DNA of 8,009 nucleotides, taken from NCBI GenBank assembly GCA_012798135.1, contig JAAZNU010000228.1, forward strand, positions 1 to 8,009. Reading direction: 5' to 3'. This DNA comes from Veillonellaceae bacterium. Its GTDB lineage: Bacteria > Bacillota_C > Negativicutes > UBA1444. Every line of letters starts with the position of its first letter. Within the stretch, counting starts at the first letter, position 1. Shown here piece after piece: positions 1-5,888 of the stretch. Made by a program: the position numbers and the translations under genes. The notes beneath the pieces were generated by a model. It saw only the letters and a program-made list of their open reading frames with translations. It was not told the DNA's origin and ran no database searches.

Positions 1-1483
1 CATCCCAGCCCTCTTTAAGTACCATCACGGAAATAATTGCTTTGTACGGGCTATCGTTGCTGTCTATCGCATTGGCCTGCTGGCGCAGTTTATCAAGTTC
101 TTCCTTATCCTTGCCTGTCGTTGATTCCGAAATTTCACCATTTTTCTTGGTATGAATCACAAGCACCGCACCCTTCAAATCAGGATAGTTGCCTTCAAGA
201 TATTCCGCGACATCGTCACAATTGCGGGTGTCGTCGGTCATCACAAACAGAATGGCCTTTTTGCCCATCTTTTCGTGTTCGGCATACGCCTTGCGCCATT
301 CCATGACACCCAGCTGAATATAATCGGCGTATTTTTCGGTGTACTTCGCGCTCTGCCGCTCCACCAGCTTTGCACGGCTGGCAGCATCAGGCAACACAGG
401 GTGCTTGACCACATTCTGTGAAATGGCTTCCACCAGTGGATAGTCCGCAACCGTTTGTACGAAAATCGCTCCATTATCATGCTTTGGAGTAGCTGTTACA
501 TCAATTTGCAGCGAAAGCGCAGATCCTTTTTGCAGGAGCCGATTGTGTATATCTTCAATCGACTTAAACCACGCCATTCGCGGGTCGTGTATATGATGAG
601 CCTCGTCGTTAAGCACCATCAGTTCATCAATATCGCGCACAATCATGCCAAGATCAACTTTGGAATCGTTTGTTGCACCAGTGGGGCGTTTGCCGAGGAA
701 ATAATCCATAGTATCCTCGTCTTCCGACGTGGCCGGGATATCATCTCCGGCATAAATGCGATGCACATTAGTCAGAAAAATATTGCCAGTAGATCTGGTG
801 ATGTTCACTTCGTCCTGACGGTGCAGCGTCAGCTGGAAATCATCTCGCCAGTTGTGCCCGTCAAAACCGTTTTCGGGTATAACAGGATCTTCAAAAAATA
901 TGCGCAAGCCCTGAAAGTCTTTGTAAATACGGTCCAGAACGATTATATTCGGGGCAATAACCAAGAAATTTCGCGCCAGCTTTGAATCCGTCTCGTACAG
1001 TTTGTGGTAGAAACTCCACGCCAAGGCAAGGCTTAACACCTTTGTCTTGCCCGCGCCGGTTGCCATCTTGATAACAAACCGCCGCCAGGTTTCGTCAAAC
1101 ATCTTTGCCGACACCGCGCCTGAACTGTCATAGCGCATCAGGTCGAATCTGTCTTTAACTTCAGCAACATCGTAAAGGTAAATTATTGTTTCCAAAGACT
1201 CGCGCTGGGCAAAGTAATACTGGAACTCCGTCATTGTGCCATCGGATTTTGGAAGTAAATGCGGGGTATTAAACCACCAGTTGAGCAGACTGCGGCTTGT
1301 GGCTGTAGCACCATCATAGCCGCTGTCACGCCATTCCTTAACTTTCTTGCGCAGTTGCGGCACCAGCGGCGGCATCAGTTTTTCAGAACTGGATTCTCGT
1401 AATGTCTCATCCGCGGGAAACCAGCGGACATTTGGGTCAAGCACTTCATAGGGTGATTTCGGGAAGTTCTGGTGGAGAGCCAT
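1..1483 (-). CDS. res: Type III restriction enzyme Res subunit (DEAD/DEAH-box helicase), 5' part only
   Basis: This is the restriction subunit of a type III R-M system, an ATP-driven translocase that cuts unmodified DNA together with Mod. The frame is open from ATG at 1483 to the window edge: 494 codons without a stop. Visible SF2 helicase motifs are Walker A MATGAGKT (residues 140-147), a VIAPN strand (about 175-179, motif Ia region), DEAH (293-296), TATP (330-333) and VLKEGWD at the very edge (488-494, start of motif V). The rest of the helicase and the C-terminal PD-(D/E)XK nuclease expected for this family (usually about 900 residues) lie outside, so whether the gene is intact cannot be judged. 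The start codon shares one base with the stop of the methyltransferase (TAATG), a classic translational coupling that also fixes the start. The AAGG-like SD is weak (GGAGGC lies about 8 bases upstream, inside the mod end). Family assignment is secure; target specificity cannot be read from this subunit. Confidence 0.93.
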   Translation of the reverse strand, partial: MALHQNFPKSPYEVLDPNVRWFPADETLRESSSEKLMPPLVPQLRKKVKEWRDSGYDGATATSRSLLNWWFNTPHLLPKSDGTMTEFQYYFAQRESLETIIYLYDVAEVKDRFDLMRYDSSGAVSAKMFDETWRRFVIKMATGAGKTKVLSLALAWSFYHKLYETDSKLARNFLVIAPNIIVLDRIYKDFQGLRIFFEDPVIPENGFDGHNWRDDFQLTLHRQDEVNITRSTGNIFLTNVHRIYAGDDIPATSEDEDTMDYFLGKRPTGATNDSKVDLGMIVRDIDELMVLNDEAHHIHDPRMAWFKSIEDIHNRLLQKGSALSLQIDVTATPKHDNGAIFVQTVADYPLVEAISQNVVKHPVLPDAASRAKLVERQSAKYTEKYADYIQLGVMEWRKAYAEHEKMGKKAILFVMTDDTRNCDDVAEYLEGNYPDLKGAVLVIHTKKNGEISESTTGKDKEELDKLRQQANAIDSNDSPYKAIISVMVLKEGWD

Positions 1484-3591
1484 TATTTTTTGCCTCCAAC
1501 CATTACTTCTACAATCGTCATTGTGTCGTTGCCGAAAATGTCCACCACCTTGATTGCCAGTTTCCGTTTCCCCGAAGTACATTCATGCTCGGTGGTTTTA
1601 AGTTCCAACGACCGGTCCTTTTTTGTGCGGAAAGACTGCCACTCGTTTTCAAACACATAGTCTCCAGTCCAGCGTTCTTCCCATTCGCCGGTATCTTCGT
1701 TCTTTACGCGCACTATTTCGCGCTTGCTTTCAAAATTAAAGTCCACGGCCCAATAGTCAATCCAGTCCACCCAATTTTTTGTAAGCTGTTCGCGGGTAAC
1801 AATGCCGTTCTTGTCCTTGCTAACTTTAACAATCTGGCCTTTCTCTACGACAATTTTGCTGGCCTTTTCTCTCAAAGACGCTTCAGCCGAGGCAATGGAA
1901 TCCTGCGAGTAGAAAACCGAGAAGTCCGTCAGTTCCACTGCCACGCTGTCTTTTTTGACATGTGGTTTAACTTCGATAAAAGACACATCATGGAAAACCA
2001 CCTGATTCTTTTCCACAGCTCGTTTATCGAACACATCGGCGGGAATGTATTTAGGCACAATGTCTATGCCTTTTGACTTGGCCTCGTCCAGCACATTGGG
2101 GAACAGGCCCATTTCAAACTCAAAACCTAGAATGTCCACGCGTGTAATATGCTTCTGACGGCACTCAAGAATAACCTCTTCAACAAAAAGCCGAGTTACC
2201 GGCAAGTTGACCGGGCCGACAGCCACCAGCCGCCCGGATTTTTTGCCGCTGAAAGTATTAAACCCTTCCGTTTTTTCTGCACGGTATGCGCGGAGAATAA
2301 GCTCAAGGAACGCCGCTTCCTTCGCAGCAAGTTGTTTTTGCTGCTCTTCTTCACGCAGATTGGGATTTATCCCAACATAGTGCTGGCGCTCATATTTACC
2401 AAGATTCAGGATTTCAAAAGCGCGGTAATCCTTGCCATCGGTTTTTAATTGGCGCTGAACGCCAATAAGGCGCTTGCGAGTGGTATGTATGGCGAATTTG
2501 CCAAGGTCTGCGGCAATCCATTTGCGACCTAAAGATTCAGCCACTGCTGGTATAATTCCACCACCGCAAAAGAAATCAGCAACGAGGTCATTCTCTTTGG
2601 TGCATGCTCTAACAATCCTATCAATAAGTGCCCAAGGTTTTTCGGTGGGATAACCAACTCTTTTGATTCCATCGACAGGGAAGCGTTGTGCTATTGCCAT
2701 TTCCCACCATGATTCTGGAATTTTCCCATCCGGCAATTTATAAGTATCCGCACGAAATCCTGACCCTTCAAGCCCAGACTTAAAATTGCCCGCTGTTTTC
2801 TCGTCATGTGGCATGCGAATGGATTCGTCCTCAAATATCCAACTATCTTTGGACTTCGAATACCAATAAATTGTGTTATGTTTGCGATTAAATTGTTTCA
2901 TGCCGGGAGACCCCGGCCCAGTGAATGCCCATATAATTTCATTACGGATATTATCCTTTCCAAAGACCTCATCAAGTATCTGACGAATAAGCCCAGTAAC
3001 TCGCCAATCGCAATGAACAAAAATACTTCCATCTTTTACTAGCAAATCACGCATCAACGACAGCCGTTCATAAATCATGGCAACAAATGAATCAGCACCC
3101 TTGCCCCAAGTGTCGCGGTATGCAATCTCTTCCAAAATGTTTGGTTTTTTCGTGAATGTATCATCGCCGATTTCTATGTCCATGCTGAAATCTGCGCCCA
3201 CATCAAACGGTGGGTCTATATAAATCAGTTTTATACCGCCCTGCTTTTCAATCTCTTCACGCATCGGGCCATTCTTAAGGGACGACAGGATGAGTTTGTT
3301 ATCACCCCATATAAGTTTATTAGTCCAGCCCTGTAGTTGCCGTCCGCGTTCATCAAAAAGTTCCAACTGCGCAGCAGTATCTTCTGGTTTTTCCGCGCGA
3401 GGTTCATCTACCTGCTCAATAACCTGAAACGGAAGCACAATATTGCAGACCTCGTTGGTCTTTCCATTCCAGACCAACTCTACCTCGCGTTTATCGTCAA
3501 ACAGTAAAAACCGGTACTTGTCCGGTAAGGGCTTACCAGCCTCAACAAACCGTATAATCTCCTGCTGTTCCTGCTCCGTTAATTTCGGCAT
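1483..3591 (-). CDS. mod: Type III R-M system DNA methyltransferase Mod (beta-class N6-adenine type)
   Basis: This enzyme transfers a methyl group from SAM to the recognition site and supplies DNA specificity to Res. It has 702 residues from ATG 3591. Motif IV is DPPF (residues 126-129), followed by a long variable stretch, then YPTEKP (314-319) and the SAM-binding motif I DFFCGGG (339-345). The IV-before-I order defines the beta class, to which type III Mod enzymes belong; DPPF in place of DPPY is a common variant. An in-frame GTG at 3651 would add 20 residues (Lys/Phe/Asn-rich). I prefer ATG 3591 because the protein from there begins MPKLTEQEQQEII, which reads as a normal family N-terminus; its SD is weak (AGGA about 12 bases upstream). 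The stop overlaps the res start. The probable target-recognition part (roughly 2630-2940) is AT-richer than the rest. A simpler solitary methylase is unlikely given the coupled res. Confidence 0.92.
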   Translation of the reverse strand: MPKLTEQEQQEIIRFVEAGKPLPDKYRFLLFDDKREVELVWNGKTNEVCNIVLPFQVIEQVDEPRAEKPEDTAAQLELFDERGRQLQGWTNKLIWGDNKLILSSLKNGPMREEIEKQGGIKLIYIDPPFDVGADFSMDIEIGDDTFTKKPNILEEIAYRDTWGKGADSFVAMIYERLSLMRDLLVKDGSIFVHCDWRVTGLIRQILDEVFGKDNIRNEIIWAFTGPGSPGMKQFNRKHNTIYWYSKSKDSWIFEDESIRMPHDEKTAGNFKSGLEGSGFRADTYKLPDGKIPESWWEMAIAQRFPVDGIKRVGYPTEKPWALIDRIVRACTKENDLVADFFCGGGIIPAVAESLGRKWIAADLGKFAIHTTRKRLIGVQRQLKTDGKDYRAFEILNLGKYERQHYVGINPNLREEEQQKQLAAKEAAFLELILRAYRAEKTEGFNTFSGKKSGRLVAVGPVNLPVTRLFVEEVILECRQKHITRVDILGFEFEMGLFPNVLDEAKSKGIDIVPKYIPADVFDKRAVEKNQVVFHDVSFIEVKPHVKKDSVAVELTDFSVFYSQDSIASAEASLREKASKIVVEKGQIVKVSKDKNGIVTREQLTKNWVDWIDYWAVDFNFESKREIVRVKNEDTGEWEERWTGDYVFENEWQSFRTKKDRSLELKTTEHECTSGKRKLAIKVVDIFGNDTMTIVEVMVGGKK

Positions 3592-3720
3592 AAATCTATT
3601 TTGTCCTAAATTAAATTTAAAAAAATTCACACTGCGGACCAATCTTTGCACGACCAGCTAATATGTCCATATTGTATATTATTTATAGGGCATTCGTTAT
3701 TCTTCCGCTAACTTAACCTT
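3592..3720. other. AT-rich divergent spacer between mod and the retron
   Basis: This spacer separates the minus-strand mod start from the plus-strand retron promoter. It is very AT-rich (for example a run of seven A at 3619-3625 and TATATT/TTATAG patches at 3675-3687). The mod promoter must lie here on the minus strand. Several TATAAA/TATACA-like hexamers are visible, but none has a convincing -35 partner at 16-18 bases, so I do not call one. I see no gene here. Confidence 0.6.
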
Positions 3721-3733
3721 ATAGTTTAACTAT
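3721..3733. promoter_or_regulatory. 13-bp perfect palindrome, possible operator
   Basis: ATAGTT-T-AACTAT is a perfect inverted repeat around a central T. It ends 14 bases upstream of the -35 box of the retron promoter. Its size and place fit an operator for a dimeric XRE-type repressor, for which the 108-residue protein encoded downstream is the obvious candidate. This is inference from position and symmetry alone; AT-rich palindromes of this size can occur by chance. Confidence 0.3.
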
Positions 3734-3747
3734 CTGAAACAAATAGC

Positions 3748-3776
3748 TTGACGCGGTTATACTGATTTGTTATACT
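3748..3776 (+). promoter_or_regulatory. Sigma70 promoter of the retron ncRNA/operon
   Basis: -35 TTGACG (3748-3753) and -10 TATACT (3771-3776) are separated by exactly 17 bases, each one mismatch or two from consensus. Transcription would begin near 3782-3784, right at the first hairpin and about 17 bases ahead of the proposed a1 arm. This is the expected arrangement for a retron transcript starting with msr-msd and running into the protein genes. Confidence 0.65.
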
Positions 3777-3777
3777 G
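3756..3777 (+). repeat. Direct repeat GTTATACTG x2 over the promoter -10
   Basis: The 9-mer GTTATACTG occurs at 3756-3764 and 3769-3777, a period of 13 bases. The second copy contains the -10 box. It may be a tandem binding site for a regulator, or two alternative -10 elements. Only the repeat itself is seen; the role is inference. Confidence 0.4.
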
Positions 3778-3782
3778 TTTTT

Positions 3783-3798
3783 GAGGCAAAGTTGCCTC
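3783..3798 (+). other. 5' hairpin of the retron transcript
   Basis: GAGGCAA (3783-3789) and TTGCCTC (3792-3798) form a tight stem with a loop of about four bases (AAGT). It sits at the predicted 5' end of the transcript and abuts the a1 arm at 3800. It may protect the RNA 5' end. It is followed by TGCTCTTTG rather than a U-tract, so it is not an intrinsic terminator. Confidence 0.5.
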
Positions 3799-3799
3799 T

Positions 3800-3810
3800 G
3801 CTCTTTGAAT
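3800..3810 (+). repeat. Candidate arm a1 of the retron RNA
   Basis: GCTCTTTGAAT pairs with GTTTAAAGAGC at 4070-4080: nine Watson-Crick pairs and two G-U wobbles, no bulges. The next base is G3811, in the position expected for the branching guanosine. This was the best long-range pairing I found between the start and end of the noncoding stretch. Confidence 0.55.
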
Positions 3811-3831
3811 GCGCAATGTCGATATACTCCT

Positions 3832-3850
3832 GATTTCGTTTTGTGAAATC
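3832..3850 (+). other. msr-like stem-loop 1
   Basis: GATTTC (3832-3837) pairs perfectly with GAAATC (3845-3850) around the 7-base loop GTTTTGT. U-rich loops of this size are common in retron msr stems and can be RT-binding elements. It is the first stem after the presumed branch base. Confidence 0.5.
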
Positions 3851-3918
3851 TCGGCGTGAGGGCTAAATGCCCTAACCTGAAAGGGACACAATTGACCTGT
3901 CCGCAGATATACACGAGA
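3849..3918 (+). other. msr-like multi-branched element
   Basis: TCTCG (3849-3853) can pair with CGAGA (3914-3918). This closes a junction that holds two hairpins: AGGGC-TAAAT-GCCCT (3859-3873) and GGACA-9 bases-TGTCC (3884-3902). The closing stem shares two bases with stem-loop 1, so both cannot form fully together. It is seen by eye only. Confidence 0.4.
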
Positions 3919-3931
3919 GACTGTAATCACA

Positions 3932-4050
3932 GCCACCTCGGCATATTAACGAACCGGAAGATCAATTGCTCGAACCAAGAATAGTGTAATACTTCCCGCA
4001 ATTTGCACTGTGTTACATGTAGCATGTTTTTGGTTCACGACCGTCGTGGC
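3932..4050 (+). other. msd-like long stem
   Basis: GCCAC (3932-3936) pairs with GTGGC (4046-4050), then CGG (3939-3941) with CCG (4041-4043) across a 2x2 internal loop. Further in, GAACCAAGAA (3972-3981) pairs with TTTTTGGTTC (4027-4036), ten pairs with one G-U; a second GAACC at 3951-3955 could take the same partner. The tip has competing short pairings (AGTG 3983-3986 with CACT 4006-4009, or TGTAA with TTACA). A small local hairpin, CACGA-CCG-TCGTG (4036-4048), competes at the base. A long imperfect stem just before a2 is what a retron msd template looks like. Confidence 0.5.
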
Positions 4051-4091
4051 AAATCCTAAGTTGTATGTAGTTTAAAGAGCTTACGGGATTT
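4051..4091 (+). other. Alternative hairpin that loops out arm a2
   Basis: AAATCC (4051-4056) pairs with GGATTT (4086-4091), and TAAG (4057-4060) with CTTA (4080-4083), leaving a CG bulge. This is ten pairs around a 19-base loop. Most of the candidate a2 arm lies in that loop, so this fold and the a1/a2 duplex partly exclude each other or form a pseudoknot. It ends about 19 bases before the SD of the next gene. Confidence 0.4.
4070..4080 (+). repeat. Candidate arm a2 of the retron RNA
   Basis: GTTTAAAGAGC is the partner of a1 (3800-3810). Reverse transcription would start opposite the bases just upstream (around 4069), giving an msDNA whose 5' end reads about TACATACAACTTAGG. The position, about 40 bases before the first gene, is typical. 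Confidence 0.55.
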
Positions 4092-4120
4092 ACACAAAAT
4101 TTAACGGTCAGGAGGTGACC

Positions 4121-4315
4121 ATGAAAAAGTCACAAAAAAGACGGACATCAAACGCGCATAAGAAATCTGTTATAAACAGACTTCTTGCTGCAAACAACAA
4201 CCAGTACAGTATGTCCGATGTGTTGGACCTACTCAAAAAAGCGGCGAAAGCCGCAGAATATAGTAAAAAAGTTGCTGAAACCGTGGCATTTTTACTTGGA
4301 CTGATGAAAGGATGA
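4121..4315 (+). CDS. Small basic protein of the retron operon, possible effector
   Basis: This is a 64-residue protein that I do not recognise. ATG 4121 is chosen because a near-perfect SD, AGGAGG (4110-4115), lies five bases upstream; a GTG at 4115 overlaps this SD and is not used. The N-terminal third is strongly basic and polar (KKSQKRR, then HKK). The C-terminal half is an alanine/lysine/leucine helix ending in a hydrophobic tail (VAETVAFLLGLMKG), so an amphipathic or membrane-seeking helix is plausible. There is no signal peptide and no known motif. It lies between the predicted msr-msd RNA and the XRE gene, 38 bases before the latter, on the same strand, so it is probably in the retron operon. 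Retron effectors and toxins are often encoded here, which makes it a candidate toxin. That role is inference. The excellent SD and conserved position in the operon argue that it is a real gene. Confidence 0.7.
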   Translation: MKKSQKRRTSNAHKKSVINRLLAANNNQYSMSDVLDLLKKAAKAAEYSKKVAETVAFLLGLMKG

Positions 4316-4353
4316 AGAACGACGGTTCGTTTTGAAACATTAAGGATAATACT

Positions 4354-4680
4354 ATGGTGGAGTTCCACACAATAATTAAAAAACTTCGGACAGAAAGACA
4401 GCTAACACAAAAGGTAGTTGCAAGCAAAATCAATGTAACCCCTCAATATTTTTCTGCTGTTGAAAACGGAAAAAAACAGCCAAGCCTAGGTTTGATTAAA
4501 GATTTCTGCAACGCAATCAATGTCGCCCCTGAAATCTTTTTTTGGGAAACAGTGGAAGTTACAGATGGCCTTTCTGGTGAAGATAAGAAAATAATAAATC
4601 TTTCAAAAACACTTATTCGTCATTATTTTGAGGGTCCAAACAAATGCCTGAAAAAAGAACCGAAGGCATTAAGCAAATAA
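4354..4680 (+). CDS. XRE-family helix-turn-helix protein, retron accessory
   Basis: This is a 108-residue protein with a single HTH_3 (Cro/C1-type) domain at about residues 8-62; the recognition helix is around TPQYFSAVENGKK (29-41). The C-terminal 45 residues are charged and helical and have no known domain. ATG 4354 follows AAGGA (4342-4346) at seven bases. The last 37 bases overlap the RT start in another frame, so the two are made together. Some retrons carry an XRE-type accessory protein beside the RT (the group I recall as type VI), and in tripartite retrons the accessory protein may be the toxin or may regulate it. Here it could repress the operon (palindrome and repeats at the promoter), neutralise the 64-residue peptide, or sense msDNA. 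HTH assignment is secure; the role is inferred. Confidence 0.85.
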   Translation: MVEFHTIIKKLRTERQLTQKVVASKINVTPQYFSAVENGKKQPSLGLIKDFCNAINVAPEIFFWETVEVTDGLSGEDKKIINLSKTLIRHYFEGPNKCLKKEPKALSK

Positions 4681-5585
4681 CACAGGAATGTGTTGCGACC
4701 CTTGAGTCAATTTTAAAAAATAAATCGGCTCTATACTACGAGTTCAAAATACCAAAAAAATCAGGGGAAAGCAGAGTTATTACTCCCTCAAAACCCCCGT
4801 TAAAAAATATCCAACACCGTATAAATAAGTATTTTGCCCGGAAACAGTTTCCTGCCTGTGTTCATGGATATGTTAGAAATAGAAATGTCTTAACAAACGC
4901 ACAGTCTCATGTTGGGAAAAAATGGGTCATAACAATAGATTTGAAAGACTTTTTTCCATCATGTGATACCATCAAAATATCACAAGCTTTTTTAAATATA
5001 TTCTCGAACGATCAGACAATAAATCTGCTCACGGAACTTGTAACTTTCAACAATCAGCTCCCACAAGGTACCCCAACGAGTCCAATAATTTCCAACCTCG
5101 TCCTGCATAACTTAGATCAAGAATTTGTGCGTTTAAGCAAAAAGCATGGATTCACCTACACACGTTATGCGGATGATTTAACCCTATCAACAAACGGCAA
5201 AAATCCGCATGACTTTCTAAAAGCCTTTACAGATATCATTACATCAAATGGTTTCAAAATTAATCCGGACAAATTAAAAGTCATGCCATGTTCTGCCCGC
5301 CAAATAGTCACAGGTTTTGTGGTTAATAAATACGATGGCAATGGATTTTTGAAACCGACAAAGAAATACATAAGCGATTTTAAAATTCTGATCCGAAACT
5401 GTTATCAGCTAAACATGTTCCAACAAATTGCCGCCGACCAAGGAAAAACTGTTCCGAAATTGAAACGATCCATTGAAGGGAAAATACTGTATATAAAACA
5501 TGCAAATCCCGCTCTTGCACGAGAAATATCCAATCTTAGATACCCGCTAAAACCATCTGCCACAGAAATAACCGTTAACATTTAA
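4644..5585 (+). CDS. ret: Retron reverse transcriptase
   Basis: This enzyme copies the msd part of the retron RNA into multicopy single-stranded DNA, primed from the 2'-OH of a guanosine in msr. It has 313 residues, the usual length for a stand-alone retron RT. Visible motifs are NAQSH (85-89), matching the retron-specific NAxxH; TIDLKDFFPS (97-106) with the first catalytic Asp (D99); QGTPTSP (141-147); YADD (175-178), the metal-binding active site; and VTG (222-224), the second retron hallmark. All catalytic aspartates are present, so it should be active. ATG 4644 is preceded by AGGG at nine bases and lies inside the end of the XRE gene (37-base overlap). There is no fused protease, TOPRIM or other domain. 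Its 3' end overlaps a convergent gene by 11 bases. Group II intron and DGR enzymes are excluded by length, the absence of maturase or DGR features, and the two retron motifs. Confidence 0.95.
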   Translation: MPEKRTEGIKQITQECVATLESILKNKSALYYEFKIPKKSGESRVITPSKPPLKNIQHRINKYFARKQFPACVHGYVRNRNVLTNAQSHVGKKWVITIDLKDFFPSCDTIKISQAFLNIFSNDQTINLLTELVTFNNQLPQGTPTSPIISNLVLHNLDQEFVRLSKKHGFTYTRYADDLTLSTNGKNPHDFLKAFTDIITSNGFKINPDKLKVMPCSARQIVTGFVVNKYDGNGFLKPTKKYISDFKILIRNCYQLNMFQQIAADQGKTVPKLKRSIEGKILYIKHANPALAREISNLRYPLKPSATEITVNI

Positions 5586-5877
5586 AAAACGCATATCCGC
5601 TTATGGCTTTAGCGCCGGTGATGTCCTTGGCGAGAGCGGTCAGCGACCTGTATTGCAGGCCGTTGCACTCGAATCCCTTTTCAAGCACCTTTACCGTGTA
5701 TTCCTGATTCTTGTATTTCCGCACGAGTACGGTTCCCTCGGTTGGAGGTGTACTTTTGCGGCGGGCAGATTTGGCCGGCACCGTCGGCTTGGGGGATTCG
5801 GCTACTGCAGGTGCGGCAATTTGTTTCTTTGTGGCTTTCTTGGATACTGCCTGTTTTTTGGTTTTAGAGGTTTTCAT
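5575..5877 (-). CDS. DUF2924-like small protein
   Basis: This is a 100-residue protein. Residues 1-46 are a low-complexity Lys/Ala/Pro/Ser linker. Residues 47-98 (GTVLVRKYKNQEYTVKVL, then GFECNGLQYRSL, then ALAKDITGAK) match the C-terminal pattern of DUF2924: a basic beta strand, 'GFEWNGRRYRSLSAIA' and 'ITG' plus an aromatic end. Full-length family members are usually longer, so the N-terminal domain is missing or replaced. The function is unknown, but such genes often sit beside recombinases in phages and integrative elements. The start at 5877 has GGGAG seven bases upstream. It is the last gene of a four-gene minus-strand cluster, 11 bases from the WHIGG gene, and its end overlaps the RT gene convergently. 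Assignment to DUF2924 is by eye. Confidence 0.75.
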   Translation of the reverse strand: MKTSKTKKQAVSKKATKKQIAAPAVAESPKPTVPAKSARRKSTPPTEGTVLVRKYKNQEYTVKVLEKGFECNGLQYRSLTALAKDITGAKAISGYAFFKC

Positions 5878-5888
5878 AAGTTCTCCCG

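Larger units (their letters stand above)
3800..4080 (+). ncRNA. Retron msr-msd RNA (predicted)
   Basis: In retrons an RNA upstream of the reverse transcriptase serves as both primer and template: msr stays RNA, and msd is copied into single-stranded DNA linked 2'-5' to a guanosine just after arm a1. About 340 bases here lack a convincing gene but are rich in hairpins and sit behind a good promoter on the RT strand. The ends are set by complementary arms at 3800-3810 and 4070-4080 (11 pairs, two of them G-U). G3811, directly after a1, is the candidate branching base. Stems at 3832-3850, 3859-3873 and 3884-3902 fit msr; the long stem 3932-4050 fits msd. At about 281 nt it is longer than the well-known E. 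coli examples. Known for the family: RNA upstream of RT and a1/a2 arms. Inferred: exact ends, branch G, msr/msd border. I did not fold it computationally. Confidence 0.6.

Noticed and set aside
455..985. 176-codon plus-strand ORF inside res
   Set aside because: It is antisense to the helicase motif-bearing frame and shows no recognisable features.
1402..2076. 224-codon plus-strand ORF inside mod
   Set aside because: It is a shadow opposite the well-supported methyltransferase; its sequence has no domain pattern.
3619..3625. Run of seven A (T on mod strand) as a phase-variation tract
   Set aside because: It lies upstream of the preferred start, outside the coding part, and is too short to be a convincing slippage switch.
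3592..3651. GTG start at 3651 for the methyltransferase
   Set aside because: The added 20 residues do not resemble the family N-terminus; MPKLTEQEQQ from 3591 does.
3726..3914. 62-codon minus-strand ORF across the noncoding stretch
   Set aside because: It lies antisense over the promoter and predicted msr-msd RNA, has no convincing SD, and its product (Cys/Arg/His-rich) resembles random translation.
3592..4120. tRNA or attachment site in the long noncoding stretch
   Set aside because: No cloverleaf with a GTTCRA T-loop and acceptor pairing could be found; hairpins fit msr-msd better.
5581..5640. Terminator for the RT gene
   Set aside because: A short A-run follows the stop but there is no GC-rich stem with a T-tract on the plus strand.
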